The notes: a model not told the origin generated them from the letters alone. A stretch of 64,000 nucleotides of DNA from Pseudomonadota bacterium (GCA_020161405.1 JAIUOD010000005.1:1-64000); one strand, 5' to 3'; shown: positions 1 through 8,934, counted from the first letter of the stretch. Numbers and translations are program-made.

Positions 1-104
1 GAATTCAATAGCCTCGCAGCTACCAAATTCGGTATAAAATATCCAGAAAAACGCAATTGTCAGCGTCGTATTTTTCAATACGCCTCCGCCTGCGTCTCCC
101 TTTC

Positions 105-240
105 CTTTATTCACTTTTCAAACAGCAAACAATGAAGCGCAAAATTCACTAGCGAGGCGTTAAACCCGTCTCGTTAAATTGTGAACCGCTCATTCATTGA
201 GGGCGGCACTTGTATCTAGCAAGGCCATTTTTGTCAACAG
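105..240 (-). promoter_or_regulatory. Possible rRNA operon promoter and leader (boxA-like)
   Basis: Read on the minus strand, TTGACA lies at 237-232 with a weak -10 (TACAAG) 17 bases later. About 85 bases downstream is TGCTGTTTGAAAAG (127-114), followed by a purine-rich GTGAATAAAGGAAAGGGAGACG. This resembles the boxA antitermination region and leader that precede 16S or 23S genes in Alphaproteobacteria. No rRNA sequence is in the window; the rRNA gene would have to start left of base 1. The resemblance is from memory of such leaders, so this is an inference. Confidence 0.38.
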
Positions 241-283
241 CATTTCTGCAGTTGTCATCAGCAAGAAAATCTTTCGAAAACAA

Positions 284-316
284 GTTTTTGTGTCCCTTGC
301 GGGCGACACCAAAAAC
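284..316. terminator. Hairpin flanked by T and A runs (bidirectional terminator-like)
   Basis: A short stem, GTGTC pairing with GACAC around a CCTTGCGGG loop, is flanked by a T run on the left and an A run on the right, so it would read as a terminator on either strand. It could end transcription arriving from the gene at 563-988. The rest of 1-562 holds no convincing gene. Confidence 0.35.
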
Positions 317-562
317 CGCCATTCTTGCTAATTAATCAAAGGGTTAAACCCGCCCGCTTCAACCGTTACCGAGAGCTTCAGGCCGCGGCGAACCGCGTCG
401 ATGGGCGGCTTTTAGAGGCGCAAAAAAAATTTGGCAATAGCGCGTTGCAGTGCAATATCAGCTTTTATTGCGCATACCCCATAGGCATTTTTTCATATCG
501 CTATAAATCAAGGATTATTATAGAAAAATCCCAAAAATCTTAATGCAGAAGAATGCAGTTAC

Positions 563-988
563 TCATGAATGTATATAAGCGCGCATTGCATCTGCCTCTG
601 CGATTACATTATCGATTTGTTTTTTTACCAAATCACCGATTGAAACGATTCCTACAAGCTTTTCAGCTTCAACAACTGGTAAGTGTCGAATACGCCTATC
701 TGTCATACGGGCAAGCGCCATATCTATAGTATCTTTTAGGGATGCTATTTCTAAATTTGTTGACATTGCTGACTTAACCAATGTCTCCAGTGGGTTAGAT
801 TCGGAACTGGCACAGATTCTTACAATGTCGCGCTCTGAAATTATTCCAACTAATTTTCCCTCACTTGCAACAGGTAGTGCGCCGATTCTTTTTTCATTAA
901 GAAGATTGGCTGCTTGCTTTAATGTTGCATCAGGTGAAATAGTTACAACGTCTGAACTTCTTTTGGCGATGATTGATTGAATGTTCAT
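563..988 (-). CDS. CBS-domain protein (tandem CBS pair)
   Basis: A 141-residue stand-alone CBS pair. CBS1 is about residues 8-60 and CBS2 about 75-128; each ends with the typical strand-helix motif (GIISERDIVR and GIVSIGDLV). CBS pairs bind adenosine ligands such as AMP, ATP or SAM and act as energy or redox sensors; a stand-alone protein has no fixed partner. A strong Shine-Dalgarno (GGGAGGG) lies 6 bases before the ATG, which settles the start. There is no signal peptide, so it should be cytoplasmic. It is transcribed toward the left edge, downstream of and separate from the rhomboid gene. The family is secure; the biological role cannot be told. Confidence 0.9.
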   Translation of the reverse strand: MNIQSIIAKRSSDVVTISPDATLKQAANLLNEKRIGALPVASEGKLVGIISERDIVRICASSESNPLETLVKSAMSTNLEIASLKDTIDMALARMTDRRIRHLPVVEAEKLVGIVSIGDLVKKQIDNVIAEADAMRAYIHS

Positions 989-1063
989 TTCACACCCTCC
1001 CTATAATTATATTAGTGAGGATGTATCAAAAATTGTGATGTTGCAATAAAAATATTGAAGCAA

Positions 1064-1840
1064 TTAGCTTAATTCTGTTTTCATTTCTAAATTCACAAGC
1101 CAATAGAAGAACGGATAGATTACCAAGCCAGTCAAAAACCCGAATAAATGTGCTTCCCATGCAATTGGAATTGTATTGCTTAATCTTGCAACGAATGCGC
1201 CGCCCACATTTAGAATCAAAAACACAAGCGCGGAGCCAGATAATAATTTTAAAATCTTACGCCCATCCCTTACCATTTTATATGCACCAATTAAGAAGCC
1301 GGCGAATACGCCACTAATTGCGCCTGATGCACCCATTAGCAAAACATGAGGTTCGTGGTTCACCATCATAAAACCGACAGCAGCACCAATGCCACACAAA
1401 ATATAATATATTACGAACCAAAAAGTTGCCCTTGCAAGATTGGCTCTTTGTGATGGCATTTCTTTAAGATGACTATAATTTAGAAGATTACCGCCTTTTA
1501 TAAGGCTAATTTCTGCGATTGGGCCCGCTTGTAATAGCATTCCGCAATTCATAAAAACATGGAACCAGCCAGAATGAAGGAATTGATATCCAATGAATGG
1601 CCAAAAAGTCGCGAATGCATTTTCGCCCTGATTGTAATATGCATAAAATCTATCTGGCATTAATGCGCTTGAAATAACCAGTGAATAAGTTGCATCAACG
1701 GGAAGTGCTTTTCGTGCCAATTGTATCAATAATAACAATATGACAATAGAAAATGTCCCAATTGGCATATTTTTGAAAAACGGCTCGTCTTTGAGTGCAT
1801 CCGTATTTGAATTTTGAATAATTGAATCACCTTCAGACAT
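1064..1840 (-). CDS. Rhomboid-family intramembrane serine protease
   Basis: A 258-residue polytopic membrane protein. The rhomboid signature is visible: HxxxN (HVFMN, about 94-98) in the second core helix, the catalytic serine in GASGAISG (about residue 172), and the partner histidine in AHLFG (about 231). Members cleave single-pass membrane substrates inside the bilayer; the substrate here is unknown. The start chosen is the ATG at 1840, preceded by GGTGGT; an in-frame ATG 12 bases upstream is less well placed. A roughly 45-residue hydrophilic and hydrophobic N-terminal extension precedes the core. It is divergent from the hfa operon and shares the 360-bp intergenic region. Confidence 0.88.
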   Translation of the reverse strand: MSEGDSIIQNSNTDALKDEPFFKNMPIGTFSIVILLLLIQLARKALPVDATYSLVISSALMPDRFYAYYNQGENAFATFWPFIGYQFLHSGWFHVFMNCGMLLQAGPIAEISLIKGGNLLNYSHLKEMPSQRANLARATFWFVIYYILCGIGAAVGFMMVNHEPHVLLMGASGAISGVFAGFLIGAYKMVRDGRKILKLLSGSALVFLILNVGGAFVARLSNTIPIAWEAHLFGFLTGLVIYPFFYWLVNLEMKTELS

Positions 1841-2006
1841 TTTTACCACCAATTTTATTACACTATAAATAATATGCTTTTTACAGCAAATATTTTCTAA
1901 AATTTACTTTATCTAAAACTCATTAAATTAAAATGGCACAAACACCAAGATTATGAATGATTTTGGTAATTTTGATTAACAATAAGGGCCAGTTTATTAG
2001 TAGAGA

Positions 2007-2021
2007 TTAAAATTCAATTAA
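2007..2021. promoter_or_regulatory. CtrA-box-like site (TTAA-N7-TTAA)
   Basis: TTAA at 2007-2010 and 2018-2021 are separated by exactly seven bases, the consensus arrangement for the cell-cycle regulator CtrA. It lies about 105 bases upstream of the sigma54-like promoter of hfaA. In so AT-rich a spacer a chance match is quite likely, so this is only a candidate. The remaining part of 1853-2203 shows nothing else firm. Confidence 0.3.
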
Positions 2022-2121
2022 GCGCAATTTGCACAAAGCAAAGCATTTGCACAGTCTGCAAGCCCATAAAAAATGGGAATAATTTAATTAAAATGCATGC
2101 CATTAAGAATGTTTTCTAAAA

Positions 2122-2138
2122 TTGGCACAGTATTTGCA
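2122..2138 (+). promoter_or_regulatory. Sigma54-type (-24/-12) promoter of hfaA
   Basis: TTGGCAC followed after five bases by TTGCA is a full match to the RpoN consensus TGGCAC-N5-TTGCW, with GG at 2124-2125 and GC at 2136-2137 spaced by ten bases. The hfaA start codon is 66 bases downstream. Expression would then need RpoN and an activator ATPase. Confidence 0.65.
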
Positions 2139-2203
2139 GCGCTAAGACAGCTTAATTAATATTGGTCATTCTTGCCTAGTGATGTACCTTAGAGGAGCAA
2201 ATT

Positions 2204-2779
2204 ATGATTAAAGCCGATTTTGGCATAAAATTAGTGGATTTGGGGCAAAAGCTTGATAAAGCTCGTGTTGCTAAGGCTGCCTTTGCATTGGCTGGCGTTG
2301 CTTTAGCGAGCGCTGCAATTCTTGCCGCATCATCTGCGAAGGCACAAACTGTTCCTGGATATGCTAATCAGTTTTCACAACCTTATGGCGCAAGTTCAGC
2401 GTCAATGATGATGCCATATGATGCAGGCACACGTGATTTGAATGCAAACCGCGTTATTGTTGATGGCGTTATCATGACTGGTGCGGATTTATCTTCATTG
2501 CCACTTGGTATTTATAACGCGTCATCAACTGGCATGGGATATTCTGGTGTTACTGGTTATGCAATTGGTAACCAATTAAATGTCAACACATCGGGTTCTT
2601 TCAACACTGTCGTTGTTAATTCTTCGCAAGTTAATAATGGCAATCAAACAGTAATTATCAATGGTTCGTCTTCGTGTGGGTCAACGTCATGCCTAAGCGC
2701 TGCATCTGCTTCAACGCCAGTAGCGACAACGCAACAAACCAATCAAACACAAGTCCTTAACGGGGGGTTAGACTTCTAA
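2204..2779 (+). CDS. hfaA: Holdfast anchor protein HfaA-like
   Basis: A 191-residue exported protein. A basic start is followed by a hydrophobic Ala-rich segment and a likely cleavage after SAKAQ (about residue 48), an unusually long signal region. The mature part is rich in Asn, Gln, Ser and Thr (NTSGSFNTVVVNSSQVNNGNQ), as in curlin-like fibre subunits. In Caulobacter, HfaA with HfaB and HfaD forms the surface complex that holds the polar holdfast polysaccharide. The call rests mainly on this composition and on the order HfaA-HfaB-HfaD. AGAGGAG lies before the ATG. The stop and the hfaB start share one base (TAATG), implying translational coupling. The sigma54-type promoter at 2122 should drive it. 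Confidence 0.82.
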   Translation: MIKADFGIKLVDLGQKLDKARVAKAAFALAGVALASAAILAASSAKAQTVPGYANQFSQPYGASSASMMMPYDAGTRDLNANRVIVDGVIMTGADLSSLPLGIYNASSTGMGYSGVTGYAIGNQLNVNTSGSFNTVVVNSSQVNNGNQTVIINGSSSCGSTSCLSAASASTPVATTQQTNQTQVLNGGLDF

Positions 2780-3792
2780 TGAACAAATTTTCTTCTAAAT
2801 CTATTGCTGCGATTGCTTTAGCCTCTACTGTCGCTTTAAGCGGTTGCGTTGCACCTGTTGCAATTCACAATGGCAATTATGCAACGCCAATTGGCGGCTC
2901 GCCTGTTACAGCTAACACTACACCTTATTCTTCGGCTTTGGTTTGCCTTGGTAATTATGCACGCGCAAACAATATTCGTGGCCCTAAAATCGCGGTTGGC
3001 CGTATTCTTGATTATACTGGTAAATCTGATTTTGAAGGTGGTCGCCAAGTAACCCAAGGTGGTTCATTAATGGCAATATCTGCATTTGGTAAATCAGGTG
3101 CACGCCTTGTTGAGCGTTTTGACACTTCGGTTTCTGAACTTGAATTAAAATATGCCAATAACCGTCTTATCGGTGATGAAGGCCAAGATTTCCGCAAAAT
3201 TCTTGCTGGTCAAGTTCCTGGGTCTGATTTCTATTTAATTGGTGGCATTACTGAGCTTAATTATAATATCCGTTCTGTTGGTACAGATGACTTTATCGGT
3301 GATCGCCGTGCAAGCAAAGCAAAAGGTATTGTAAACGGTAAACTTTATGTGATGAATGTTGGCCTTGACCTTCGTTTGATTGACACAAAAACTTTGGAAG
3401 TTGTTGATGTAATTTCATACCAAAAACAAATTGTTGGTCGTGAAGTTGGCCTTGGCTATTTCCGCTTCTTTGACAATCTAACTGTTGACCTTGGCGCTGG
3501 TGAAAGATCGCAAGAGCCAGTTCAACTTGCAGTTCGTTCAGTTATAGAGCGCGCGGTTGTTGAAATGATGTCAAATATTTATGGCGTTCCTGGCGCAAGT
3601 GTTTGCCGTAATGCTTTTGGCCCGAATGGCGACCCAATGGGCCCAATTGGAACAACTGGTGCATTCATCCCACGCACAGAAGCAACCTTTAATAATGGCG
3701 ATGTTCGTGAAGATTCGAACGCATGGCGCGGTAGCTATAGCAATTCTTCAAGCTCGTCTAATAAAGGCGGCCTACGCGGTTCAAGAAACTAA
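2779..3792 (+). CDS. hfaB: Holdfast anchor secretion lipoprotein HfaB (CsgG family)
   Basis: A 337-residue lipoprotein. The lipobox LSGC puts the acylated cysteine at residue 23. The body matches the CsgG/HfaB pore family: IAVGRILDYTG near residue 70, a glycine-rich GGSLMAISAF segment, then the FYLIGGITELNYNI strand and the GLDLRLIDTKTLEVVDV strand near 215. CsgG-type proteins form a ring-shaped outer-membrane channel that exports curli-like subunits; HfaB exports or stabilises HfaA and HfaD. A serine-rich tail follows residue 310. It overlaps hfaA by one base. A hairpin between this gene and the first hfaD may modulate read-through. Confidence 0.92.
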   Translation: MNKFSSKSIAAIALASTVALSGCVAPVAIHNGNYATPIGGSPVTANTTPYSSALVCLGNYARANNIRGPKIAVGRILDYTGKSDFEGGRQVTQGGSLMAISAFGKSGARLVERFDTSVSELELKYANNRLIGDEGQDFRKILAGQVPGSDFYLIGGITELNYNIRSVGTDDFIGDRRASKAKGIVNGKLYVMNVGLDLRLIDTKTLEVVDVISYQKQIVGREVGLGYFRFFDNLTVDLGAGERSQEPVQLAVRSVIERAVVEMMSNIYGVPGASVCRNAFGPNGDPMGPIGTTGAFIPRTEATFNNGDVREDSNAWRGSYSNSSSSSNKGGLRGSRN

Positions 3793-3800
3793 TTTTATGC

Positions 3801-3822
3801 GGGCGGTTAGTAATAGCCGCCC
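3801..3822 (+). terminator. Intercistronic GC-rich hairpin (attenuator-like)
   Basis: GGGCGG and CCGCCC pair around a ten-base loop just after hfaB. There is no U run, so it is more likely a read-through modulator or mRNA stabiliser than a full terminator. It would set the ratio of hfaAB to hfaD message. Confidence 0.4.
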
Positions 3823-3865
3823 GTAATCCGTTTAAGGCAATAATAAATATATATGCAGGTGATTT

Positions 3866-5248
3866 ATGTCACACAAAAATTATAAAAACAAAATCAAATA
3901 TGCACCAATTCTAATTGGTGCTTTTGCGTGCATAATCATATCATTACCCAAAAATGCACAAGCCCAATCGCAAGCGGTACAAGATTCTGCGTGCAATCAA
4001 GATTTATTATATTGCCCACCAAATCGCACATTGGATTTGACGCAAAACCAATCATCAAATGTAAGTGCAAATATCAATATTCTTGGTAATGTTATAAATA
4101 TTAATGTTCCAGGGTCTGATCCTAATAATCCACCCGCAAGCGTTAGTGCGTCGGCGATTTCATCAACATCAAGTGCGATTAATAATACGATTTCGGCAAA
4201 ATCCGCTGATAGCACGCCTTTGAATTATGCCTTTAGTCAGACTTCAACGGGTTCGGCGTCTGCCACTAATGATGTAACCACACTTGCTTCTGTTAGTGGG
4301 ATGGTAAATTTAATCACAACCTCAAACGGTAATAGCGCACAGGCCGAAATTTGCTGTTCAGCGATGGATTTTATCGCCAACCAGAATCAAAATACTGGAA
4401 TTGTTTCAGCACATTCAAAAGCTACATTGGCGCCTGACCTTGGCACTATGGTTTTAAATTCACAGGCAAATGGTAATAATGTTGCAATAAGTGGCGATGG
4501 CGCAAGCAGCCTTATTAGCCAAGTTATAAATCAAAATAATGCATCGCAAATTTCGTCTATTACCGAAACTTCAATGTGTTGTAATAATCTTATTGCGTCA
4601 CAAAATGCCCTTGCAATTGGTAATTCTTCTGCAAGCTCGACATATTCGGCTAGTGCTTATCAATGGGTTAGTCAAAATAATAATGGTGAAGTTAAATCTT
4701 CGTCAGATACAATGACAAGTGATGGGCGCAATCTTTCCACAACTTCGCAATCTGTTGGCAATTCAAATCTGCAATATAATAATTCAGGCTATACACAAGG
4801 TAGCGTGTATCAATATTCGAATGGTGACATAAATTCTTATGCCGCCACACGCGCTATTTGGTATAATGATAGCGCAACAGTCGGCGCAGCTGCACAAGGC
4901 AATAGTGCGGTTTTATCAACAATTGGTTCAGAAGGTCTGTTTCTTGCCGATCAAAATATTGGTGCAACTGGAACTGTGACTGCGACGGCTGAGTTTTACG
5001 GCATGACAAATGGCGGTGTTGGTGGTGTGGTTGCATCGGCTTCTGGCAATGGTTTGGTTGGCTTTGCATGTTCAGCGTGCGGCAACCCAGGCATTCAAAT
5101 CACAGGTGATACAAGCCAAACTAATGATGCCAACGTAAATGCAAATGTGAATTTCAATACTTATGGCACAGGTGGCGTTAAAACCTATGGCCTTGCCGCC
5201 GGAAATAGCGCAACTTTCATTGCCCAAAATGGCACAAGTATAAAATAA
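3866..5248 (+). CDS. hfaD: Holdfast anchor protein HfaD-like, copy 1
   Basis: A 460-residue exported protein with a signal peptide ending near AQA (about residue 34). The mature chain is a long, low-complexity, Asn/Ser/Thr/Ala-rich sequence with repeated QxxN and GNS turns, typical of beta-solenoid or adhesin fibres. Eight mature cysteines are arranged as C-x6-C near the N-terminus, two adjacent pairs (EICCS, SMCCN), and CSAC near the C-terminus. The second copy at 5595 has almost the same pattern. AGGTGA precedes the ATG. In Caulobacter, HfaD is the large anchor protein exposed on the surface. Assignment rests on operon position after hfaB and on composition. A strong terminator follows. Confidence 0.78.
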   Translation: MSHKNYKNKIKYAPILIGAFACIIISLPKNAQAQSQAVQDSACNQDLLYCPPNRTLDLTQNQSSNVSANINILGNVININVPGSDPNNPPASVSASAISSTSSAINNTISAKSADSTPLNYAFSQTSTGSASATNDVTTLASVSGMVNLITTSNGNSAQAEICCSAMDFIANQNQNTGIVSAHSKATLAPDLGTMVLNSQANGNNVAISGDGASSLISQVINQNNASQISSITETSMCCNNLIASQNALAIGNSSASSTYSASAYQWVSQNNNGEVKSSSDTMTSDGRNLSTTSQSVGNSNLQYNNSGYTQGSVYQYSNGDINSYAATRAIWYNDSATVGAAAQGNSAVLSTIGSEGLFLADQNIGATGTVTATAEFYGMTNGGVGGVVASASGNGLVGFACSACGNPGIQITGDTSQTNDANVNANVNFNTYGTGGVKTYGLAAGNSATFIAQNGTSIK

Positions 5249-5273
5249 AAATGATTCTTCAAAATTAATTTTT

Positions 5274-5301
5274 AAAAAGCACCCAATTTGGGTGCTTTTT
5301 T
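5274..5301 (+). terminator. Rho-independent terminator of hfaABD
   Basis: AAAAAGCACCC pairs with GGGTGCTTTTT around AATTT and ends in a run of six T. It closes the first hfa transcription unit and separates it from the second hfaD copy. The remaining spacer to 5535 shows nothing else firm. Confidence 0.85.
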
Positions 5302-5535
5302 GTGTCATTTTGAAACAAGGCTTTGTTCCCAATTTGGGGATATTCTCATTTTAATTGGTTTTCTATTTAATTTTGTAGCCATTTATAATGGTTAAAATAG
5401 TATTTATCTATCTATTTGGATTATAATAAACATTTTATCACTTTGTATAAGTATTTGTTTTTATGTGTTTTTATTCGTAAAAATAGATTTTATTTTTCCC
5501 CGTAATAAGAAAATTGAACAATTGATTTTCCCCAA

Positions 5536-5552
5536 TTGGCATGAATTTCGCG
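5536..5552 (+). promoter_or_regulatory. Sigma54-like promoter of the second hfaD
   Basis: TTGGCAT-N5-TCGC keeps the two invariant doublets of RpoN promoters, GG at 5538-5539 and GC at 5550-5551, with the obligatory ten-base gap. The start codon at 5595 is about 43 bases downstream. It is weaker than the hfaA site but lies in the expected place for an independent unit. Confidence 0.5.
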
Positions 5553-5594
5553 CTTGTAGCTTCATCAGGAAATTATTTTTTGGAGCTATCAATT

Positions 5595-6848
5595 ATGAAA
5601 ATCGCAAACCTTTTATCAGTATCTTTATTGGCCTTAATCGTACCAGCTGCTGCAATGGCTGAATGCAACCAAACACCTGCTTGCCAAACTTCAACACCAG
5701 TCATCAATAATGACCAATATCAAAATGGCAATATTTATGGCCATGTTCAAACTTTGGCAAATTATTCAGAAGGCGCACAATTAGGCAGCACAGCAGCAGG
5801 AAATGCAATGTCTGCACGCACTGTTGAAACTGGTCTTAATGTTTATTCTTTGCAACGCCTTGATGCCAATGTTGGCGCACAAAATGACATCACAATCAAT
5901 GAAGCACGCGGCACAACAATCTCTAATGCAATTGCACAGGGTAATGCAGGTCAAGTTGAGGCTTGCTGCTCTAATATTAATGTTGAAGCGCAACAAGTTG
6001 CAAATTATGGCACAAATGTTGAAGCATTTTCAAATTTAAATGTTGGCTCTTCTGACACTGTAATTTCAAATGCGCAAACTGCGGCGAATAATTGGGCGAT
6101 TGCGTCTAAAAATGGCTATGTTGAAAGCGGCATTGGCCAATATAATTCGGCAGTGGTTAATTCATCTTCTTTTGTTGTTGCTTGCTGCAATAATGGTTCA
6201 ATCACTTCTTCTGCCCTTGCAACTGGTAACACTAATTCAATCGCTGGAAAAAATGCAACAATCTATTCAGCTATTGAGCAAAAAAATTATGGCCCAGTTT
6301 CTGCCAATGCGGTTATTTTGAATAATTCAGCAACCAATAATCTTGCATCAGCTACTGCAGTTGCAAATAATGCGAACGTAACCAATGAATGGGGCTATGC
6401 GCAATTAGGTGGTTATCAAGAAAATAATAGCAATGTTGATGCCCATTCTTTGGTTCTAAATGAAGAATTCACTGGCTCTGCAGTTTCAGCAGCTTCAGCA
6501 ATGGGTAATTCAGCTTTACTTTCAAACATTGGCTCTGATGGTCGTATTGACATGGCACAAAGCAATTTTGGTGGCGGTGCAATCTCTGCAACTGCTAACC
6601 TTGTTGGTTCATCTTCAACTGGCGGCGTTGGCATGGCAACATCATTCGCGGCAGGCAACACAATCACTGGCTTTGCATGTTCTTCATGCGCAGGTGGCGG
6701 CGTTTCAATGCAAGGTAATTCAGCGCAATATAATTATGCACCAGTAAGCGCGACAACAAATATCAATGTTGGCTCTGCTGGTATGATTATCGGTTCTGCA
6801 ACTGCAATCGGCAATAGCGCAACTTATATCGCACAACGCGCAAACTAA
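5595..6848 (+). CDS. Holdfast anchor protein HfaD-like, copy 2
   Basis: A 417-residue exported paralogue of the gene at 3866. The start chosen is the ATG after GGAGC, giving a clean signal peptide cut after AMA (residue 22); a longer ORF start at 5541 lies inside the promoter. The mature chain is Asn/Ala/Ser-rich with repeated IGNS, QxN and GNT turns. The cysteine pattern matches copy 1: C-x5-C at the N-terminus, EACCS, VACCN, and CSSC near the C-terminus, which is followed in both by G-rich then Q-N-rich sequence. It has its own promoter and terminator. It may be a second anchor subunit or a variant with altered ligand; no function is proven. Confidence 0.75.
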   Translation: MKIANLLSVSLLALIVPAAAMAECNQTPACQTSTPVINNDQYQNGNIYGHVQTLANYSEGAQLGSTAAGNAMSARTVETGLNVYSLQRLDANVGAQNDITINEARGTTISNAIAQGNAGQVEACCSNINVEAQQVANYGTNVEAFSNLNVGSSDTVISNAQTAANNWAIASKNGYVESGIGQYNSAVVNSSSFVVACCNNGSITSSALATGNTNSIAGKNATIYSAIEQKNYGPVSANAVILNNSATNNLASATAVANNANVTNEWGYAQLGGYQENNSNVDAHSLVLNEEFTGSAVSAASAMGNSALLSNIGSDGRIDMAQSNFGGGAISATANLVGSSSTGGVGMATSFAAGNTITGFACSSCAGGGVSMQGNSAQYNYAPVSATTNINVGSAGMIIGSATAIGNSATYIAQRAN

Positions 6849-6892
6849 AATATAGTTTCTCCTTCAGTTTCCTGATAGCTTCTGAAGAAAAC

Positions 6893-6928
6893 CACCCCCA
6901 AGCCATGCTTGGGGGTGTTATTTTATTT
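6893..6928. terminator. Terminator shared by hfaD copy 2 and rimO
   Basis: An 11-bp stem, CACCCCCAAGC with GCTTGGGGGTG around CAT, is followed by a T-rich stretch on the plus strand. It lies between two convergent genes. Confidence 0.85.
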
Positions 6929-6941
6929 ATGTGTTTTGCTT

Positions 6942-8291
6942 TTAAATCTTGCTTCCAAACAAATCATATTCGCTTGCATCTTCGACTTTTACTTTGAAGA
7001 CATCGCCGACTTTTACCCCATCAATCGGGTCGATGAAAATATTGCCGTCAACTTCGGGGGCGTCCCAGATTGTGCGGGCGATTATTGTGCCTTCTTCGTC
7101 AATTTCATCAACTATAACATCAATTTCGCGGCCGATTTTGGTTGCAAGGCGTTCTGCGGAAACTTCTTGGGCAACTTCCATTAATCTATTCCAGCGATCA
7201 TCAATAATTTCTTGCGGGATTTGATCTTCAAATTCGCGTGATTTGGCGTGAACAACATTTTCATATTTGAAAACACCAATACGGTCAATTTTTGCCTCAT
7301 AAACAAAGTCGATTAATTGTTTGAAATCTTCTTCGGTTTCACCAGGGAAGCCAACAATGAAAGACGAACGAATACATAAATCAGGGCAGATTGCACGCCA
7401 TTTTTTTATACGCTCGGCCTGCTTTTCAATGTTTGCTGGGCGCACCATGCGTTTTAAAACATTCGGACTTGCGTGCTGGAATGGAATATCCAAATAAGGC
7501 AGGATTTTACCTTCCGCCATCAATGGAATTACTTCATCAACATGCGGATATGGGTAAACATAATGCATACGCACCCATACCCCAAGCTCACCTAAAGCCA
7601 CCGCCAAATCATAGAATTTTGCGCGATATTCTTGGCCTTTAAAGCTTGATGTCGCATATTTAATATCGCGCCCATAGGCCGATGTATCTTGTGAAACCAC
7701 AAGTAATTCTTTCACCCCTGCCCGCACCAAATTTTGCGCTTCCGCAATTACTGCATTAGCAGGGCGCGAAACCAAATCACCACGCAAAAATGGAATGATA
7801 CAGAATGAACAGCGATTATCGCAACCTTCGGAAATTTTTAAATATGCATAATGGCGCGGCGTAAGGCGAATACCTGATTCTGGCACTAAATCTTGAAAAG
7901 GCTCATGCTGTGGCGGTAATGCATCATGGATTGCCGCCATTACATTTTCATATTGCTGCGGCCCCGTGATTGCCAAAACCTTTGGGTGTTCTGCCATAAT
8001 CACATCAGGCTCTGCGCCCAAACAGCCCGTAACAATCACTTTGCCATTTTCGCGTATTGCCTCGCCAATTGCATCAAGGCTCTCTGCGCGCGCACTATCC
8101 AAAAAGCCGCAAGTATTAACCAAAACCGCATCAGCACCCTGATAATCAGGCGAAATTTCATAGCCTTCAGCCCGAAGTTTGGTGATTATGCGCTCGCTAT
8201 CCACTAATGCCTTTGGGCAGCCAAGTGAAACAATACCGATTTTTTTTGACACAACATTATTCATGGGCGCGCTTTTAGCGTTTTGAGACAT
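6942..8291 (-). CDS. rimO: Ribosomal protein S12 methylthiotransferase RimO
   Basis: RimO adds a methylthio group to the conserved Asp of ribosomal protein S12 using two iron-sulfur clusters and SAM. The order of domains is the N-terminal UPF0004 domain ([15 protein letters not shown] and [10 protein letters not shown]), the radical-SAM core with CxxxCxxC in [13 protein letters not shown], and a C-terminal TRAM domain (about the last 70 residues, ending FDLFGSK-like). S12-type sequence features (the ALVDSE and [11 protein letters not shown] motifs) favour RimO over MiaB. Starts at 8291 or 8264 are both plausible and give 449 or 440 residues; neither has a strong Shine-Dalgarno. The longest frame (8357) would leave no room for the divergent promoter at 8380. 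Confidence 0.93.
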   Translation of the reverse strand: MSQNAKSAPMNNVVSKKIGIVSLGCPKALVDSERIITKLRAEGYEISPDYQGADAVLVNTCGFLDSARAESLDAIGEAIRENGKVIVTGCLGAEPDVIMAEHPKVLAITGPQQYENVMAAIHDALPPQHEPFQDLVPESGIRLTPRHYAYLKISEGCDNRCSFCIIPFLRGDLVSRPANAVIAEAQNLVRAGVKELLVVSQDTSAYGRDIKYATSSFKGQEYRAKFYDLAVALGELGVWVRMHYVYPYPHVDEVIPLMAEGKILPYLDIPFQHASPNVLKRMVRPANIEKQAERIKKWRAICPDLCIRSSFIVGFPGETEEDFKQLIDFVYEAKIDRIGVFKYENVVHAKSREFEDQIPQEIIDDRWNRLMEVAQEVSAERLATKIGREIDVIVDEIDEEGTIIARTIWDAPEVDGNIFIDPIDGVKVGDVFKVKVEDASEYDLFGSKI

Positions 8292-8379
8292 TTCAGGCAA
8301 GTATTGATGATTTGCATGATTTTTAATACGCCTTAAAAATGCCAATTTTATAACCATATTGTGATTATAAGGATATAAA

Positions 8380-8934
8380 ATGAAATCGCTTTTTGCCTAT
8401 GTATTATTATTTTTTGGATTTATTCCAATAATTGCGTATGCAAAGCCGCAATATCAGATGCGTGAAAATTTTACGGAATATGTAATTAATAATATGCTTA
8501 TTGGCAAAGATTTTACAAAAATACCTTTACCTATTGAGCATTTATATGACACAGCCGACACACCTACTAATGAAGTGTGTAATTCTATTGGAAGCCAAAG
8601 CAAAAAAAGCTGTGCATACAAAGCATCTGATGGCCTTATATATGAAATAATGGGCGCAAAAATAACATCTATTGAAATGTTAAAAAACAAAAATGGCGAT
8701 TGGCCTAAACAGCTTCCCTTTGGGATAAAATCTTCTGATAATAATGAACAAATAGTAAAAACATTATCTGAATTGCATTTAATTCCCCTAAGCGGACATC
8801 TAAATGAAAATCAAAAGCAACACCCATATGTAATGTATGAAACACGCGCACCGCAATATCTTGAAGTCTGGTTCGGGTTTGATGCCAATAATCAGATTGA
8901 AAGAATGATGATTATGAGCCAACAACCTGAATGA
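8380..8934 (+). CDS. Exported four-Cys-module protein, member 1 (lacks second Cys pair)
   Basis: Function unknown. The product has 184 residues with a signal peptide ending near IAYA (residue 21). It carries one copy of a module shared by the next four genes: G-x-x-[FY]-[ST]-x-[ILM]-P near residue 42, a first cysteine (67), a second cysteine in [13 protein letters not shown] (78), then [13 protein letters not shown] near 115, and a C-terminal strand [12 protein letters not shown]. Members 2-5 have two further cysteines spaced C-x11-C in the C-terminal part; here those positions are Met and Trp, so one disulfide is lost. AAGGA precedes the ATG. It is the first gene of a tightly packed run of five, likely one operon. 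No lipobox, so probably periplasmic. Confidence 0.8.
   Translation: MKSLFAYVLLFFGFIPIIAYAKPQYQMRENFTEYVINNMLIGKDFTKIPLPIEHLYDTADTPTNEVCNSIGSQSKKSCAYKASDGLIYEIMGAKITSIEMLKNKNGDWPKQLPFGIKSSDNNEQIVKTLSELHLIPLSGHLNENQKQHPYVMYETRAPQYLEVWFGFDANNQIERMMIMSQQPE

Noticed and set aside
325..543. 72-codon ORF in the left non-coding region
   Set aside because: No ribosome site, no recognisable domain, and it lies in a likely untranslated leader region.
5541..5594. Longer N-terminus for the second hfaD copy
   Set aside because: It would start inside the sigma54-like promoter and would place a signal peptide internally; the ATG at 5595 has GGAGC before it.
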